From contig UESW01001687.1 of NCBI GenBank assembly GCA_900491605.1, forward strand, positions 320,336 through 384,335: a stretch of DNA of 64,000 bases, written 5' to 3'. Both the position numbers and the translations under genes were made by a program. The stretch comes from Calamus simplicifolius. Taxonomy: Eukaryota > Streptophyta > Magnoliopsida > Arecales > Arecaceae. Of the stretch, positions 35,100 through 46,950 are shown one piece after another. The notes beneath the pieces are model-generated. The model had not been told where the DNA came from and made no database searches. It saw nothing but the letters and a program-made list of their open reading frames with translations. Each line of letters begins with the position of its first letter. Within the stretch, counting starts at the first letter, position 1.

Positions 35100-35892
35100 A
35101 AATTTAAAATCCTTAATTAACTCAACCCAACCTTCTTGTGATTGGTGGCTTGATTCAGGAGCTAATGTTCATTTGTTTTGATCGCTCCTAGTTCTCATTT
35201 TTCAGGAATCAAGTGGAGGAGGTGTAACACTTGGGAATAATTCTTCAGCACAAGTGCTTGGGAAAGGTCAAGTGGATCTAAAGATGACATCTGGGAAGAT
35301 CCTAATCCTTCATGAAGTGTTGTTCGTCCCTAGTGTTAGAAGAAATTTGATTAGTGGATCTTTTCTTATATCTAGAGGATATAAAATTGTTCTAGAGCCA
35401 AATAAAGTTGTAATCACTCGTAATAATGAGTTTGTTGGTAAAGGCTTTGTTTGTGAAGGTCTTTTTAAATTAAATGTATCCTCTAAGTTATCTAATAAAA
35501 GTCCTCTTCTTTTTAATGTTGAATCTTCAAATGTTTGGCATAGTAGACTTGGTCATGTGAATTTTGATCGTATTCATTACATGATAAATCTTAATCTTAT
35601 TCCTAAAGTTCATATTGATAGAAAGTTCAAATGTGAGATTTGTATTCAAGCCAAGATGCCAAGAAAACCTTTTAAATCAGTAAATAGGAGTTCAACACTT
35701 CTTGAATTAGTCCATAGCGATGTATGTGACTTACCAAGTTTCCTACACGGGGGAAGTCGTTACTTTGTAACATTCATTGATGACTTTTCTCGATATTGTT
35801 ATATATATTTGATAAGATCTAAGGATGAAGTATTAGATAAGTTTAAGATTTATAAGGTAGAAGCTGTGACCCAAACTAAAAAAAAAGCTTAA
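35100..35892 (+). pseudogene. Array copy 1: protease end and integrase start (gag deleted)
   Basis: TSCDWWLDSGA-type protease motif (GATTCAGGAGCT at 35152-35163) appears only about 190 bp after the LTR end, so gag is gone. The open piece 35254-35892 has ILHEVLFVPSVRRNLISG, then WHSRLGHVNFDRIHY with CEICIQAKMPRKPF (pre-integrase zinc region) and SDVCDLPS, YFVTFIDDFSRY (integrase core start). It is closed by a stop at 35890-35892. Confidence 0.85.
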
Positions 35893-38157
35893 AAATTTAG
35901 GTCAGACCGCGGTGGTGAATATACCTCAAATGAAATGACTCTATTTTATCAAGAATATGGGGTTATTCATGAAGTTCGCACCATACTCTTCTCAGTCCAA
36001 TGGTGTAGCTGAACGAAAAAATCGTACATTAATGGATATGGTTAACTCAATGTTAATAAGTTCAGGCATACCCGAGAACTTGGGGGGAAACTCTTTGAGC
36101 TGCCTATTATATTTTAAATAGGATACCCTTTAAGGATAGTCTAAAACACCTTTTGAGCTTTGAAAAGGTAGAATACCCAGGCTAGATTATCTTAAAATGT
36201 GGGGATGTTTAGCTAAGTAGGAATACTTGAACCCAAGAGAAGAAAAATAGGACCTAAAACCATAGATGCTATCTTTATAGGTTATTCCTTAGATAGCAGT
36301 ACAAATAGGTTCCTAGTGATAAACTCTGATATAAGTGGCATTTCAAATAATACTATTATCGAATCAAGAGATGCTATTTATTTTGAAAATATTTTTCCTT
36401 TCAAGAACCAAGTACCAAATCAACTCTCTTCTAGTCCTTTCTTGGTTCATGATTCTTTTGAAACTGGTCCTCTAATGAGTCAAAGAAAAGAAAAAGATCT
36501 AATCCTGAAGGTGAACTTTCTGAACTTAGGAAAAGTTCAAGGATAAGGAAAGAAAAAGACCTTGGTGAAGGTTTCTTTACTTTTCTAGTCGAAGGCGAAC
36601 CTTCTTCTTTTTCAGAGGCGATGTCTTCTCTGCTCCTTTTTGAAAGGAAGCTATTCTTTCTGAATTTAATTCAATCTTACAAAATGAAACTTGGATCTTA
36701 TCTGATTTACCCTCTGGAAGCAAACCTTTAGGGTGTAAGTGGGTATTTAAGAAGAAATTTAGACCTGATAGTTTAATAGAAAAGTATAAGGCTAGATTAG
36801 TAGCCAAAGGATATAACCAAAAGAAAGGGTTAGATTTCTTTGATACCTATTCTCCTGTATCTAGAATAACAACCCTTAGATCACTTTTGCTATTGCTTTC
36901 ATTCATAAGTTAATCATTCATCAAATGGATGTGAAGACTGCGTTCCTTAATGAAGATCTTGAGGAGGAGATCTATATGGAACAGCCTAAAGGTTTTATTA
37001 TAAAGGGACAAGAAGACAAGGTTTGTAAACTTATCAAGTCCCTTTATGGTCTTAAACAGGCTCCTAAACAATGGTATGAGAAATTTGATCAAATTATTCT
37101 ATCTTTTGGATTTCAAATCAATAATCATGATAAGTGTGTCTATTCTAAGATTATTGACAATGATTGTGTAATCCTTTGTTTATATGTCGATGATATTTTA
37201 ATTTTTGGAACATCTCTTGAAATTATTTCAAGTGTTAAATCTTTCCTCTCTTCTAAGTTTGATATGAAAGATTTAGGTGAAGCAGATGTAATCCTAGGGA
37301 TGAAGCTTATCAAATCCCATGAAGGGATAGCTCTCTCTCTTTCTCATTCTATAGAAAAAATGACCAAGAAGTTTGGTTATTCCAATCTTAAATCAATATC
37401 CACTCCTTTTGATCCTAGCTTTCACCTAAAGAAAAATTTAGGTGACCCAATTAATCAATTAAAGTATTCTCAAATTATAGGATCTCTCTTGTATGTAGCA
37501 AATAGGACAAGACCTGATATTGCCTATGCTCTTAGTATATATAATCAAAATCCTGATCAATCTCATTGGGTAGCCTTAGAAAGAGTATTCTGATATTTAA
37601 AGGGAACACTTAATCTCTCTTTGATGTTCACTGAATACCCTGAGGTGTTGAGGGTTACAGTGATGCTAATTGGGTCACTGATTCTCATGATTTAAAATCA
37701 ACCACCGGATATCTCTTTCTTCTTAGTGGTGCTGCTATTGCCTGGGGATCAACTAGGCAAACTATCATTTCTAGAAGCACCATGGAGGCCGAGTTGATAG
37801 CTCTGGATACCACCTGTAATGAGGCAGAGTGGATAAAAAATCTAATATCAGAGCTACCTTTGGTACCTAAGCCAGTTCCAGCTATATCAATCCATTGTGA
37901 TAATAAGGCTTGCAATCGAACTGACTAATCAAAAGAGTACTAATAAAAAGATGAATCGCCATATACGGCTTCGTCATAAGTCTATAAGACAACATAAGAA
38001 AAATGATGTTATCTCTTTGGAATTTGTCAAATCTGAGAAGAATTTGGCAGATCAATTAACCAAGGGATTATCTAGGAGTGGAGTCCTAGATTCATCGAGG
38101 GGGATGGGGCTTAAGCCCATTATTTGGTCACCAGCAGTGGATACCCAACCTCTGTGA
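35893..38157 (+). pseudogene. Array copy 1: integrase end, RT and RNase H, broken
   Basis: Integrase remnants (FRSDRGGEYTSNEM, GVAERKNRTLMDMVNSM) in shifting frames lead to RT. The open piece 36925-37593 carries MDVKTAFLNEDLEEEIYMEQ, LYGLKQAPKQWYEKF, catalytic YVDDILIFG at 37183 and FDMKDLGEADVILGMKL. A stop at 37591-37593 and further shifts break RNase H, whose end is open at 37897-38157 (MNRHIRLRHKSIRQHKK, NLADQLTKGL). Confidence 0.88.
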
Positions 38158-38722
38158 TTGGAGATCCCATGAATGAGGTTCAATGTGGTAGAAATAAAAT
38201 TGATTGAGTGATCGTGTTAGAGCACAAATTTTGAAAAAAAAATTCAACCAATCCCTATGATGAGTGCTCTTATAAAGTGACAAAGTAAATTTGTGTAAGG
38301 TTGAGTAATTCTCTTAATGGATCCGAGGTAGGTTATCTGCAGGGTATTAGTCATAAATACCCTTGGAGGATTCACCTATATGAGAATTGTCATATTAGGC
38401 CGTGACTAAAGGTTTGGGCTAACCTTAAGAAATTCTCATGAAAAATCAAGGTACTAAGCGCAAGGCCTTTAATATGCACTGACCGCTTAAACCCAATTGA
38501 TCCATACTGTGTGTGATTAGTAGAAGTCTGAGTCAAGGAACCTAGTTCAAGGTCTAATCCACTATGGTTCCTTCAGATGTATACAATCAACACTAAGTGA
38601 GGTTCAAGTTTACAGGACACCTCACCCATTGCGCAGTATAAGATGCCCTAAAATTTTTTGTTATATTAATTTTATTATTAATTTTATTATTTTATTTTTA
38701 ATTTAAAACTTTTGTGGGGGAT
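38158..38722 (+). other. Array copy 1: 3' non-coding and polypurine tract
   Basis: About 560 bp of non-coding 3' sequence, repeated in copy 3 (45700-46248). It ends in TTTGTGGGGGATTG, whose purine run at 38714-38721 abuts the next LTR. Confidence 0.7.
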
Positions 38723-39408
38723 TGTTGACTTTTGAGCCATTTGAAAAGTCTTAAAATAAAAAAAAACTTTAAAGGACCCACGCGAGCATTTAAAATAAAA
38801 AATAACTTTAATGCTCGCTCGGAAAACGCTTGCAGCGAGCGTTCGATGTGTTAATTCCGCGAACACTCGAGCGTTCGCTTGAGCATTCCGCAAACTTTGC
38901 ATGACCAACATTCTGGAAGGAACGGTCACAAGAAAAAATGATCATGTATGTATGTATATATATATGTGTATGTATGTATGTATAGGGAATAGAAAAGAGA
39001 GATAGAAGGATTCAAGTCCAAAAAATTTTATCTTATTATTTTAGATCCTGCTATTGCAAGAGCTTGAAGTCTGTGTCTCAACAAGCTACTGGTGAAAGGT
39101 TTATTTAATTATTTTTATTATTATATTTATATTATTTACTTTGGGCATTTGAAGGTTTCATTAGGTTTGCACCTCCACCGATTCGTGCTCGTGGTAGAGG
39201 ATCGGATCGAATCGGGTCATTGTACCTTAGGGAAAATCGCCTACAACCGCACAAGGGGGCAAAAACTTATCCTTAGGGCAGTGTCTAACACGCCTCGACC
39301 AGCTAGATTCTTTTTATATTTAGTTTATATTTTGAATTTAAATTTTTGGATTAATTTTCTAGTATTTTTAGAAAGGATTTTTACAAAAAACAAAATAATT
39401 TTCTAACA
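38723..39408 (+). mobile_element. Copia array LTR 2, shared by copies 1 and 2
   Basis: TGTTGACTTTTGAGCC...TTCTAACA, 686 bp. The copy 1 polypurine tract lies to its left and the copy 2 leader to its right, so it serves as 3' LTR of one and 5' LTR of the other. A TATG/TGTA microsatellite lies at about 38941-38983. Confidence 0.8.
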
Positions 39409-40507
39409 GCTAAGGACAAGTTTTCCTATCATTAGAAATTGCTAGATTTTATTAGAAGTAATTTTAAAAAAATTCTTACTTTTGAATCTGTGCAAAGCCT
39501 TAGAATTTATTTTAAAAAAAGTATTTAAATTTAAAATTTAAAATTTAAAATCCTTAATTAACTCAACCCAACCTTCTTGTGATTGGTGGCTTGATTCAGG
39601 AGCTAATGTTCATGTTTATTTTGATCGCTCCTGATTCTCTAATCAAGTGGAGGAGGTGTAACACTTGGGAATAATTCTTTGGCACAACTGCTTGGGAAAG
39701 GTCAAGTGGATCTAAAGATGACATCTGGGAAGATCTTAATCCTTCATGAAGTGTTGTTCATCCCTAGTGTTAGAAAAAATTTGATTAGTGGATCTCTTCT
39801 TATATCTAGAGGATATAAAATTATTCTAGAGTTAAATAAAGTTGTAATCACTCGTAATAATGAGTTTTTTGATAAAGGCTTTGTTTGTGAAGGTCTTTTT
39901 AAGTTAAATGTATCCTCTAAGTTATCTAATAAAAGTCATCTTCTTTTTAATGTTGAATCTTCAAATGTTTAGCATAGTAGACTTGGTCATGTGAATTTTG
40001 ATCGTATTCATTACGTGACAAATCATAATCTTATTCCTAAAGTTCATATTGATAGAAAGTTCAAATGTGAGATTTGTATTTAAGCCAAGATGCCAAGAAA
40101 ACCTTTTAAATCAGTAAATAGGAGTTCAACACTTCTTGAATTAGTCCATAGCGATGTATGTGGCTCTACCAAGTTTCCTACACCAGGGGGGAGTTGTTAC
40201 TTTGTAACATTCATTAATGACTTTTCTCGATATCATTTATATATTTGATAAGATTTAAGGATGAAGTATTAGATAAATTTAAGATTTATAGGATAGAAGC
40301 TGAGACCCAAACTGAGAAAAACTTAAGAAATTTAGGTCAGATCATGGTGGTGAATATACCTCAAATGAAATGACTCTATTTTGTCAAGAATATGGGGTTA
40401 TTCATGAAGTTACACCACCATACTCTCCTCGGTCTAATGGTGTAGCTGAACGAAAAAATCGTACATTAATGGATATGGTTAATTCAATGTTAATAAGTTC
40501 AGGCGTA
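39409..40507 (+). pseudogene. Array copy 2: protease to mid-integrase only
   Basis: The same gag-deleted structure as copy 1: the DSGA protease motif is near 39592, the open piece 39679-39972 gives GKGQVDLKMTSGKILILHEV, and integrase pieces follow with stops at 39970 and 40081 and shifts after. It ends at GVAERKNRTLMDMV... then TTCAGGCGTA and the ambiguous base. RT and RNase H are absent. Confidence 0.85.
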
Positions 40508-40508
40508 N
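40508..40508. other. Ambiguous base N at a sequence junction
   Basis: The only N I saw. To its left is integrase (equal to copy 1 near 36070 and copy 3 near 43397); to its right is LTR sequence starting about 55 bp inside the LTR. It marks either a true recombination point or an assembly join. Confidence 0.9.
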
Positions 40509-41150
40509 AATAAAGGACCCACGCGAGCATTTAATGCTCGCGTGGGACGTTCTCTGAATGCTCGCTAGCGAGCGTTTCGGCTTTTATTTTTTATTTTTCA
40601 AAACGCTCGAGCGTTCCGACTTTTTCTCCATTCCAGGAGGAACGGTAACAAGGCCTAACGGTCAAAATATTTGATATATATATTTGTATAGACTAAAGAA
40701 AAGAAAAAGAGAACAGAGAAATAAGGAAATACAAATCCTAAAAGCTTTATTGTTGAAAATCATGTTGCTGCAAGTGCTTGTAATTGGGAGTTGCTGCAAG
40801 TGCTTGGAATTGGAAGTTTATCTCAACAAGCTACTGGTGGTAAAAGGTTTATTTAAATATTTTTATTATTATATTTTATTTGGGCATCTGAAGTATCATT
40901 GGGTTTGCACCTCATCCGATCGTGCTCGCAGTAAGAGGATCGGATCGAACCGGATCGTTGTACCTTAGGGACAAATCGCCAACAACCCGCACGAGAGGGC
41001 GAAAACTTGTCCTTAGGGCAGTGTCTAACACACCTCGACCAGTTTGATTCTTTTTAACTTTGGTTTATATTTTGAATTAAATTTTTTAGATTAATTTTCT
41101 ACCATTTTCTAGAAAAGAATTTTTGCAAATCAGAAACAATTTTTCTAACA
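40509..41150 (+). mobile_element. Copia array LTR 3, 5'-truncated
   Basis: Lacks the TGTTGACTTTTGAGCC start, begins AATAAAGGACCCACGCG and ends TTCTAACA. It contains a perfect 29-bp palindrome at 40518-40546. Confidence 0.8.
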
Positions 41151-41552
41151 GCTAAGGACAAGTTTTCCTATCATTAGAAAGGGCTAGATTTTATTATAAG
41201 TAATTTAAAAAAATTTCTTATTTTTGATTCTATGCAGAAGCCTTAGAATTTATTTTTTTTAAAAAAAAAGTGTTTTGAATTTAAAATTTAAAATTCAAAA
41301 TTAAAACTTGAAATTCAAATTTGAAATTAAAAAAATTGAAACTCAAATTTAAAATTGAATTATTTGAGTTAATTTTTTCTTAGTGGTTTTATTATTATTG
41401 CAAGTAGTTTCTAGATTTAATTCATTTAAATTTAAATTTAAATGAATAGAAATATCTAAAAAAATCATTAATTTAAAAAAATTCAAATTATAAAGCTAAA
41501 CCTTCAACTTTTTGGTTGTGCAGAACGAATTAAGCAACCAACCTTTTTCAAA

Positions 41553-42480
41553 ATGGGTTTTGATGATCTTAGTACAATCAAACCTGAAAAATTTAATAGA
41601 TCATTTTTAGGAGGTGGCAAAGCCAAGTGAAATACTGGTTTACCACTTTAGGCTTATTTTCTGCCATAAAATTACCATATCCCAAATCCAACACTCAATA
41701 AGGTTCTTCTAGTATAGTTATACTTCCCTCTTCATCAACATCAAAAATACCCCAAGAAATAGATTTTCATTATAGATATAGAATTTTAAGTGCCCTATCT
41801 GATAATCTTTATGATGTCTACCTTCCTACTAAAACTGCTAAGGAACTATGGGATGCTCTTGAGGCTGAATATGGAATGGTTGATGCTGGTCTAGATCGAT
41901 TCACCATCTCAAAATTTCGAATGTACATAATGATATATTCCAAACCCATTAGTATTCAAATTCATGAATTCAAGATTTTCTTAGAAAGTCGGAGTTGACT
42001 GGATGTAGTGTTTCTGAAAACTATAAGGTACAAGCCTTAGTAGATTCCCTTCCACCTTCTTGGTCATCCTTTACTCGAGAGCTTAGCCATAAGCAAGGTA
42101 GCTTGACTCTAACAGAAATGATTAACTCTATTAGGATAGAAGAAAACACCGACTTAAGCTCAAAATCAAAAGACCGACCTTGGACCTAAAATCCATCTGA
42201 TCGAGTCAAATCCAACTCCAAATCAATTCAAATCTAAGGGAAAGAATTTTAAGAAGAGGAAATTTTAATCTAGATCCAACTAATCATACAAACCTTCTCA
42301 GAACCGACCAAACCAGAACCGACCGAATCAGAAGTCAAAGAATTATAAAGGCACATTCTGCTTTGTGTGCGGAAGGACAAATCATGTGGCGAAGGACTGC
42401 TACCACCGAAAGACTGAACCATTGAGGAAATCATCTAAACCACAAGTTAACGTGGTTGAGAGTGGTGCTGAGCATTCTTT
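41553..42480 (+). pseudogene. Array copy 3: gag with zinc knuckle, frameshifted
   Basis: ATG at 41553 (MGFDDLSTIKPEKFNRSFLG) starts Gag. Pieces in shifted frames read ALSDNLYDVYLPTKTAKELW, DALEAEYGMVDAGLDRF and YKVQALVDSLPPSWSSF. The CCHC knuckle CFVCGRTNHVAKDC is at 42359-42400. This is the only copy in the array that keeps gag, which shows what copies 1 and 2 lost. Confidence 0.85.
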
Positions 42481-43831
42481 CAGGTCGATAAATTCAAAAT
42501 TCTTAATTAACTCAACACAATCTTCTTGTGATTGGTGGCTTGATTCAGGAGCTAATGTTCATGTTTGTTTTGATCGCTCCTGGTTCTCCACCTTTTAGGA
42601 TCAAGTGGATCTAAAGATGACATATGAGAAAATCCTGGTCCTTCATGAAGTACTGTTAGTTCCTAGTGTTCGAAAAAATGATTAGTAGATCTCTCCTTAT
42701 ATCTAGAGGATATAAAATTGTTCTAGAGTCAAATAAAGTTGTAATTACTCGTAATAATGAGTTTGTTGGTAAAGGCTTTGTATGTGAAGGTCTTTCTAAA
42801 TTAAATGTATCCTCTAAGTTATCTAATAAAAGTCCTCTTCTTTTTAATATTGAATCTTCAAATGTTTGGCATAGTAGACTTGGTCATGTGAATTTTAATC
42901 GTATTCATTACATAACAAATCTTAATCTAATTCCTAAAGTTCACATTGATAGAAAGTTTAAATGTGAGATTTGTATTCAAGCCAAGATGCCAAGAAAACC
43001 TTTTAAATCAGTAAATAGGAGTTCAACGCTTCTTGAATTAGTTCATATCGATGTATGTGACTCTACCAAGTTTCCTACACGCGGAGGAAGTCGTTACTTT
43101 GTAACATTTATTGATGACTTCTCTCGATATTGTTACATATATTTGATAAAATCTAAAAATAAAGTATTAGATAAGTTTAAGATTTATAAGGTAGAAGCTG
43201 AAACCCAAACTAAGAAAAAGCTTAAGAAATTTAGGTCAGATCGTGGTGGTGAATATACCTCAAATGAAATGGCTCTATTTTGTCAAAAATATGGGTTATT
43301 CATAAAGTTTCACCACCATACTCTCCTTAGTCCAATGGTGTAGCTGAACGAAAAAATCGTACATATGGTTAACTCAATGTTAATAAGTTCAAGCGTACCC
43401 GAGAACTTGTGGAGGGAAGCTCTTTTAGCTGCATGTTATATTTTAAATAGGATACCCTTTAAGGATAGTCCTAAAATACCTTTTGAGCTTTGGAAAGTAG
43501 AACACCCAGGCTAGATTATCTTAAAGTATGGAGATGCTTAGCTAAGGTAGGAATACCTGAACCTAAGAGAAGAAAAATAAGACCTAAAACCGTAGATGCT
43601 ATCTTTATAGGTTATTCCTTAGATAGCAGTACAAATAGGTTCCTAGTAATAAACTCTGATATAAGTGGCATCTCAATAATACTTTTATCGAATCAAAAGA
43701 TGCTACTTATTTTGAAAATGTTTTTCCTTTTAAGAACCAAGTACCAAATCAACTCTCATCTAATCCTTTCTTGGTTCATGATTCTTTTGAAGCTGGGTCC
43801 TCTAATGAGTCAAGGAAAGGAAAAGATCTAA
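42481..43831 (+). pseudogene. Array copy 3: protease and integrase, broken
   Basis: Protease WWLDSGANVHVCFDRSW at about 42530-42580. The open piece 42666-43343 covers SRGYKIVLESNKVVITRNNE, WHSRLGHVNFNRIHY, CEICIQAKMPRKPF, FVTFIDDFSRYCY and FRSDRGGEYTSNEMALF. A small deletion near 43365 and shifts after 43343 break the rest. The piece 43490-43831 keeps IGYSLDSSTNRFLVINSD. Confidence 0.87.
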
Positions 43832-45698
43832 TCATGAAGGTGAACCTTCTGAACTTAGGAAAAGTTCAAGGATAAGAAAAGAAAAAGACCTTGGTGAAGG
43901 TTTCTTTACTTTTCTAGTCGAAGGCGAACCTTCTTCTTTTTCAGAGGCGATGTCTTCTCCTGATGCTCCTTTTTGGTAGGAAGCTATTCTTTCTGAATTT
44001 AATTCAATCTTACAAAATAAAACTTGGATCTTATCTGATTTACCCCCTGGAAGCAAACCTTTAGGGTATAAGTGGGTATTTAAGAAGAAATTTAGACCTG
44101 ATGGTTCAATAGAAAAGTATAAGGCTTAGATTAGTAGCCAAAGGGTATAACCAAAAGAAAGGGTTAGATTTCTTTGATACATATTCTCCTGTAGCTAGAA
44201 TAACAACCCTTAGATCACTTTTGCTGTTGCTTCCATTCATAAGCTAATCATTCATCAAATGGATGTGAAGACTACGTTCCTAAATGAATTTGAAGAGATC
44301 TATATGGAACAGTCTGAAGGTTTTGTTGTAAAGGGACAAGAAGACAAGGTTTGTAAACTTATCAAGTCCATTTATGGTCTTAAACAGGCTCCTAAACAAT
44401 GGCATGAGAAATTTGATCAAATTATTCTATCTTTTGGATTTCAAATCAATAATCATGATAAGTGTGTTTATTCTAAAATCATCAACAATGATTGTGTAAT
44501 CCTTTGCTTATATGTAGATGATATTTTAATTTTTGGAACATCTCTTGAAATTATTTCAAGTGTTAAATCTTTCCTCTCTTCTAAGTTTGATATGAAAGAT
44601 TTAGGAGAAGCAGATGTAATCTTAGGGATGAAGCTTATTAAGTCCGATGAAGGGATAGCTCTCTCTCTTTCTCATTCTATAGAAAAAATGATCAAGAAGT
44701 TTGGTTATTCCAATCTTAAATCAATATCTACTCCTTTTGATCCTAGCTTTCACCTAAAAAAAATTTAGGTGACCCAATTAATCAATTAAAGTATTCTCAA
44801 ATTATAGGATCTCTCTTGTATGTAGCAAACAGGACAAGACCTGATATTGCCTATGCCGTAGGAAGGCTTAGTAGATATAATTAAAATCCTGATCAATCTC
44901 ATTGGGTAGCCTTAGAAAGAGTGTTCCGATATTTAAAGGGAACACTTACCAGAGGATTATTTCCATCATAACTCAGGGAATAAAGTTAACCAAAGGGATA
45001 ATCCATGGTTAACCATGCCATGGGATATCCCCTCACCCTAGAGGTAGGAATAGCTGAGAGGGTTATGGATTTACATTTGATGATGGGATAGCCAAGGGAT
45101 AAGGGATAGCCAGGGAATAAATTCTATCCCGTACACTTATCCATGGATAACATTTTTCCTATCATACCTTAATCTCTCTTTGATGTTCAATGAATACCCT
45201 GAGGTGATTGAGGGTTACAGTGATGCTAATTGGGTCACTATTCTTATGGGATATCTCTTTCTTCTTGGCGGTACTGCTATTGCTTGAAAATCCACCAGGT
45301 AAACTATCATTTCTAGAAGCATCATGGAGGCCGAGTTGATAGCTCTGGATACCACCTGTAATGAGGCAGAGTGGATAAAAAATCTAATATCAGAGCTACC
45401 TTTAGTACCTAAGCCAGTTCCAGCTATATCAATCCATTGTGATAATAAGGCCGCAATTGAACTGACAAATCAAAAGAGTGCCAATAAAAAGATGAATCGC
45501 CATATACAGCTTCGTCATAAGTCTATAAGACAACATAAGAAAAATGATGTTATCTCTTTGAAATTTATCAAATCTGAGAAGAATTTGGCAGATCAATTAA
45601 CCAAGGGATTATCTAGGAGTGAAGTCCTAGATTTATCGAGGAGGATGGGGCTTAAGCCCATTATTTGGTCACTAGCAGTGGATACCCAACTTCTGTGA
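43832..45698 (+). pseudogene. Array copy 3: RT and RNase H, interrupted by a 220-bp insertion
   Basis: RT motifs are broken up to 44258. The open piece 44259-44768 has MDVKTTFLNEFEEIYMEQ, IYGLKQAPKQWHEKF, catalytic YVDDILIFG at 44513 and FDMKDLGEADVILGMKL. RNase H is split by the insertion 44949-45168. Its end, open at 45324-45698, has MEAELIALDTTCNEAEWIK, IHCDNKAAIELTNQ, LRHKSIRQHKK and NLADQLTKGL. Confidence 0.88.
44949..45168. mobile_element. 220-bp insertion with TTA direct repeats (MITE-like)
   Basis: Copy 1 at 37605-37625 reads straight through (AACACTTAATCTCTC) where copy 3 has 220 extra bases between TTA at 44946-44948 and TTA at 45169-45171. A 3-bp TTA duplication fits PIF/Harbinger Tourist elements, but the ends (CCAGAGG and ATCATACC) are not a clear inverted repeat. 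Inside is an imperfect palindrome centred near 45013 (GGGATAATCCATGG / CCATGGGATATCCC) and repeated GGGATA motifs. Confidence 0.6.
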
Positions 45699-46248
45699 TT
45701 GGAGATCTCATGAATGAGGTTCAATGTGGTAGAAACGAAGCTAATTGAGTAATCGTGTTAGAGCACAAATTTTGAAAAAAAATTTTAATCCATCCCTATG
45801 ATGAGTGCTCTTATAAAGTGACAAAGTAAATTTTTGTAAGGTTGAGTGATTTCTTAATGGATCCGAGGTAGGTTATCTGCAGGGTATTAGTCACAAATAC
45901 CCTTGAAGGATTCACCTATATGAGAATTGTCATATAAGGCCATGACTAAAGGTTTGGGCTAACCTTAAGAAATTCTCATAAAAAATCAAAGTACTAAGCG
46001 CAAGGCCTTTAATAAGCGCTGACCGCTTAAACCCAATTGATTCATGTTGTGTGTGTGATTGGTAGAAATCTAAGTCAAGGACCTAGTTCAAGGTCTAATC
46101 CACTATGGTTTCTTCAGATATACAATCAACACTAAGTGAGGTTCAAGTCCATAGGACACCTCACCTATTGCGCAGTATAAGATGCCCTAAAATTTTTGGT
46201 ATATTAATTTTATTATTAATTTTATTTTTTTTAACTTTTATGGGAGAT

Positions 46249-46950
46249 TATTGACTTTTGACTGTTTGGAAAAGTAAAAAAAAATAAATAAATAAAGGAA
46301 TAAAGGACCCACGCGAGCAATTAATGCTCGCGCGGAACGCTCGCCAGCGAGCATTTTGGCTTTTATTTTTCATTTTTCAAAATGCTCGAGCGTTCGCTCG
46401 AGCGTTCCGACTTTTCTTCCATTCCAGAAGGAACAATAACAAGGCCTAACGGCCAAAAATATATATATATATATATATATATTTGTATAGACTAAAGAAA
46501 AAAAAAAGAGAACAGAGAAATAAGGAAATACAAATCCTAAAAGCTTTATTGTTGAAAATCTTGTTGCTGCAAGTGCTTGAAATTGGGAGTTACTGCAAGT
46601 GCTTGGAATTGAAAGTTTGTCTCAACAAGCTACTGGTGGTAAAGGTTTATTTAAATATTTTTATTATTATATTTTTATTTGGGCATCTGAAGTATCATTG
46701 GGTTTGCACCTCCACCCGATCGTGCTCGCGGTAGGAGGATCGAATCGAGCCGAGTCGTTGTATCTTGGGAACAAATCGCCAACAACACGTACGAGGGGGC
46801 GAAAACTTTTCCTTAGGCAGTGTCTAACACGTCTCGACCAGTTTGATTCTTTTTAACTTTAGTTTATATTTTGAATTTAATTTTTTAGATTAATTTTCTA
46901 GCATTTTCTAGAAAAGAATTTTTGCAAAATCAGAAACAATTTTTCTAACA
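46249..46950 (+). mobile_element. Copia array LTR 4 (3' end of array)
   Basis: Follows a purine run (TATGGGAGATT). The start TATTGACTTTTGA differs from TGTTGAC by one base. Ends TTCTAACA at 46950, after which the sequence no longer matches the element interior. Contains GAGCGTTCGCTCGAGCGTTC and an (AT)n run at about 46457-46481. Confidence 0.8.

Larger units (their letters stand above)
34333..46950 (+). mobile_element. Array of three recombined copies of one Ty1/copia family
   Basis: Order: LTR (34333-34963), internal copy 1 (34964-38722), LTR (38723-39408), internal copy 2, 5' part only (39409-40507), N at 40508, truncated LTR (40509-41150), internal copy 3 (41151-46248), LTR (46249-46950). 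Adjacent copies share one LTR between them, the layout expected from unequal recombination between LTRs. The flanking pentamers TGAAT (left) and CATAG (right) do not match, which also fits recombination. Copy 1 lost gag; copy 2 stops inside integrase. Confidence 0.85.
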
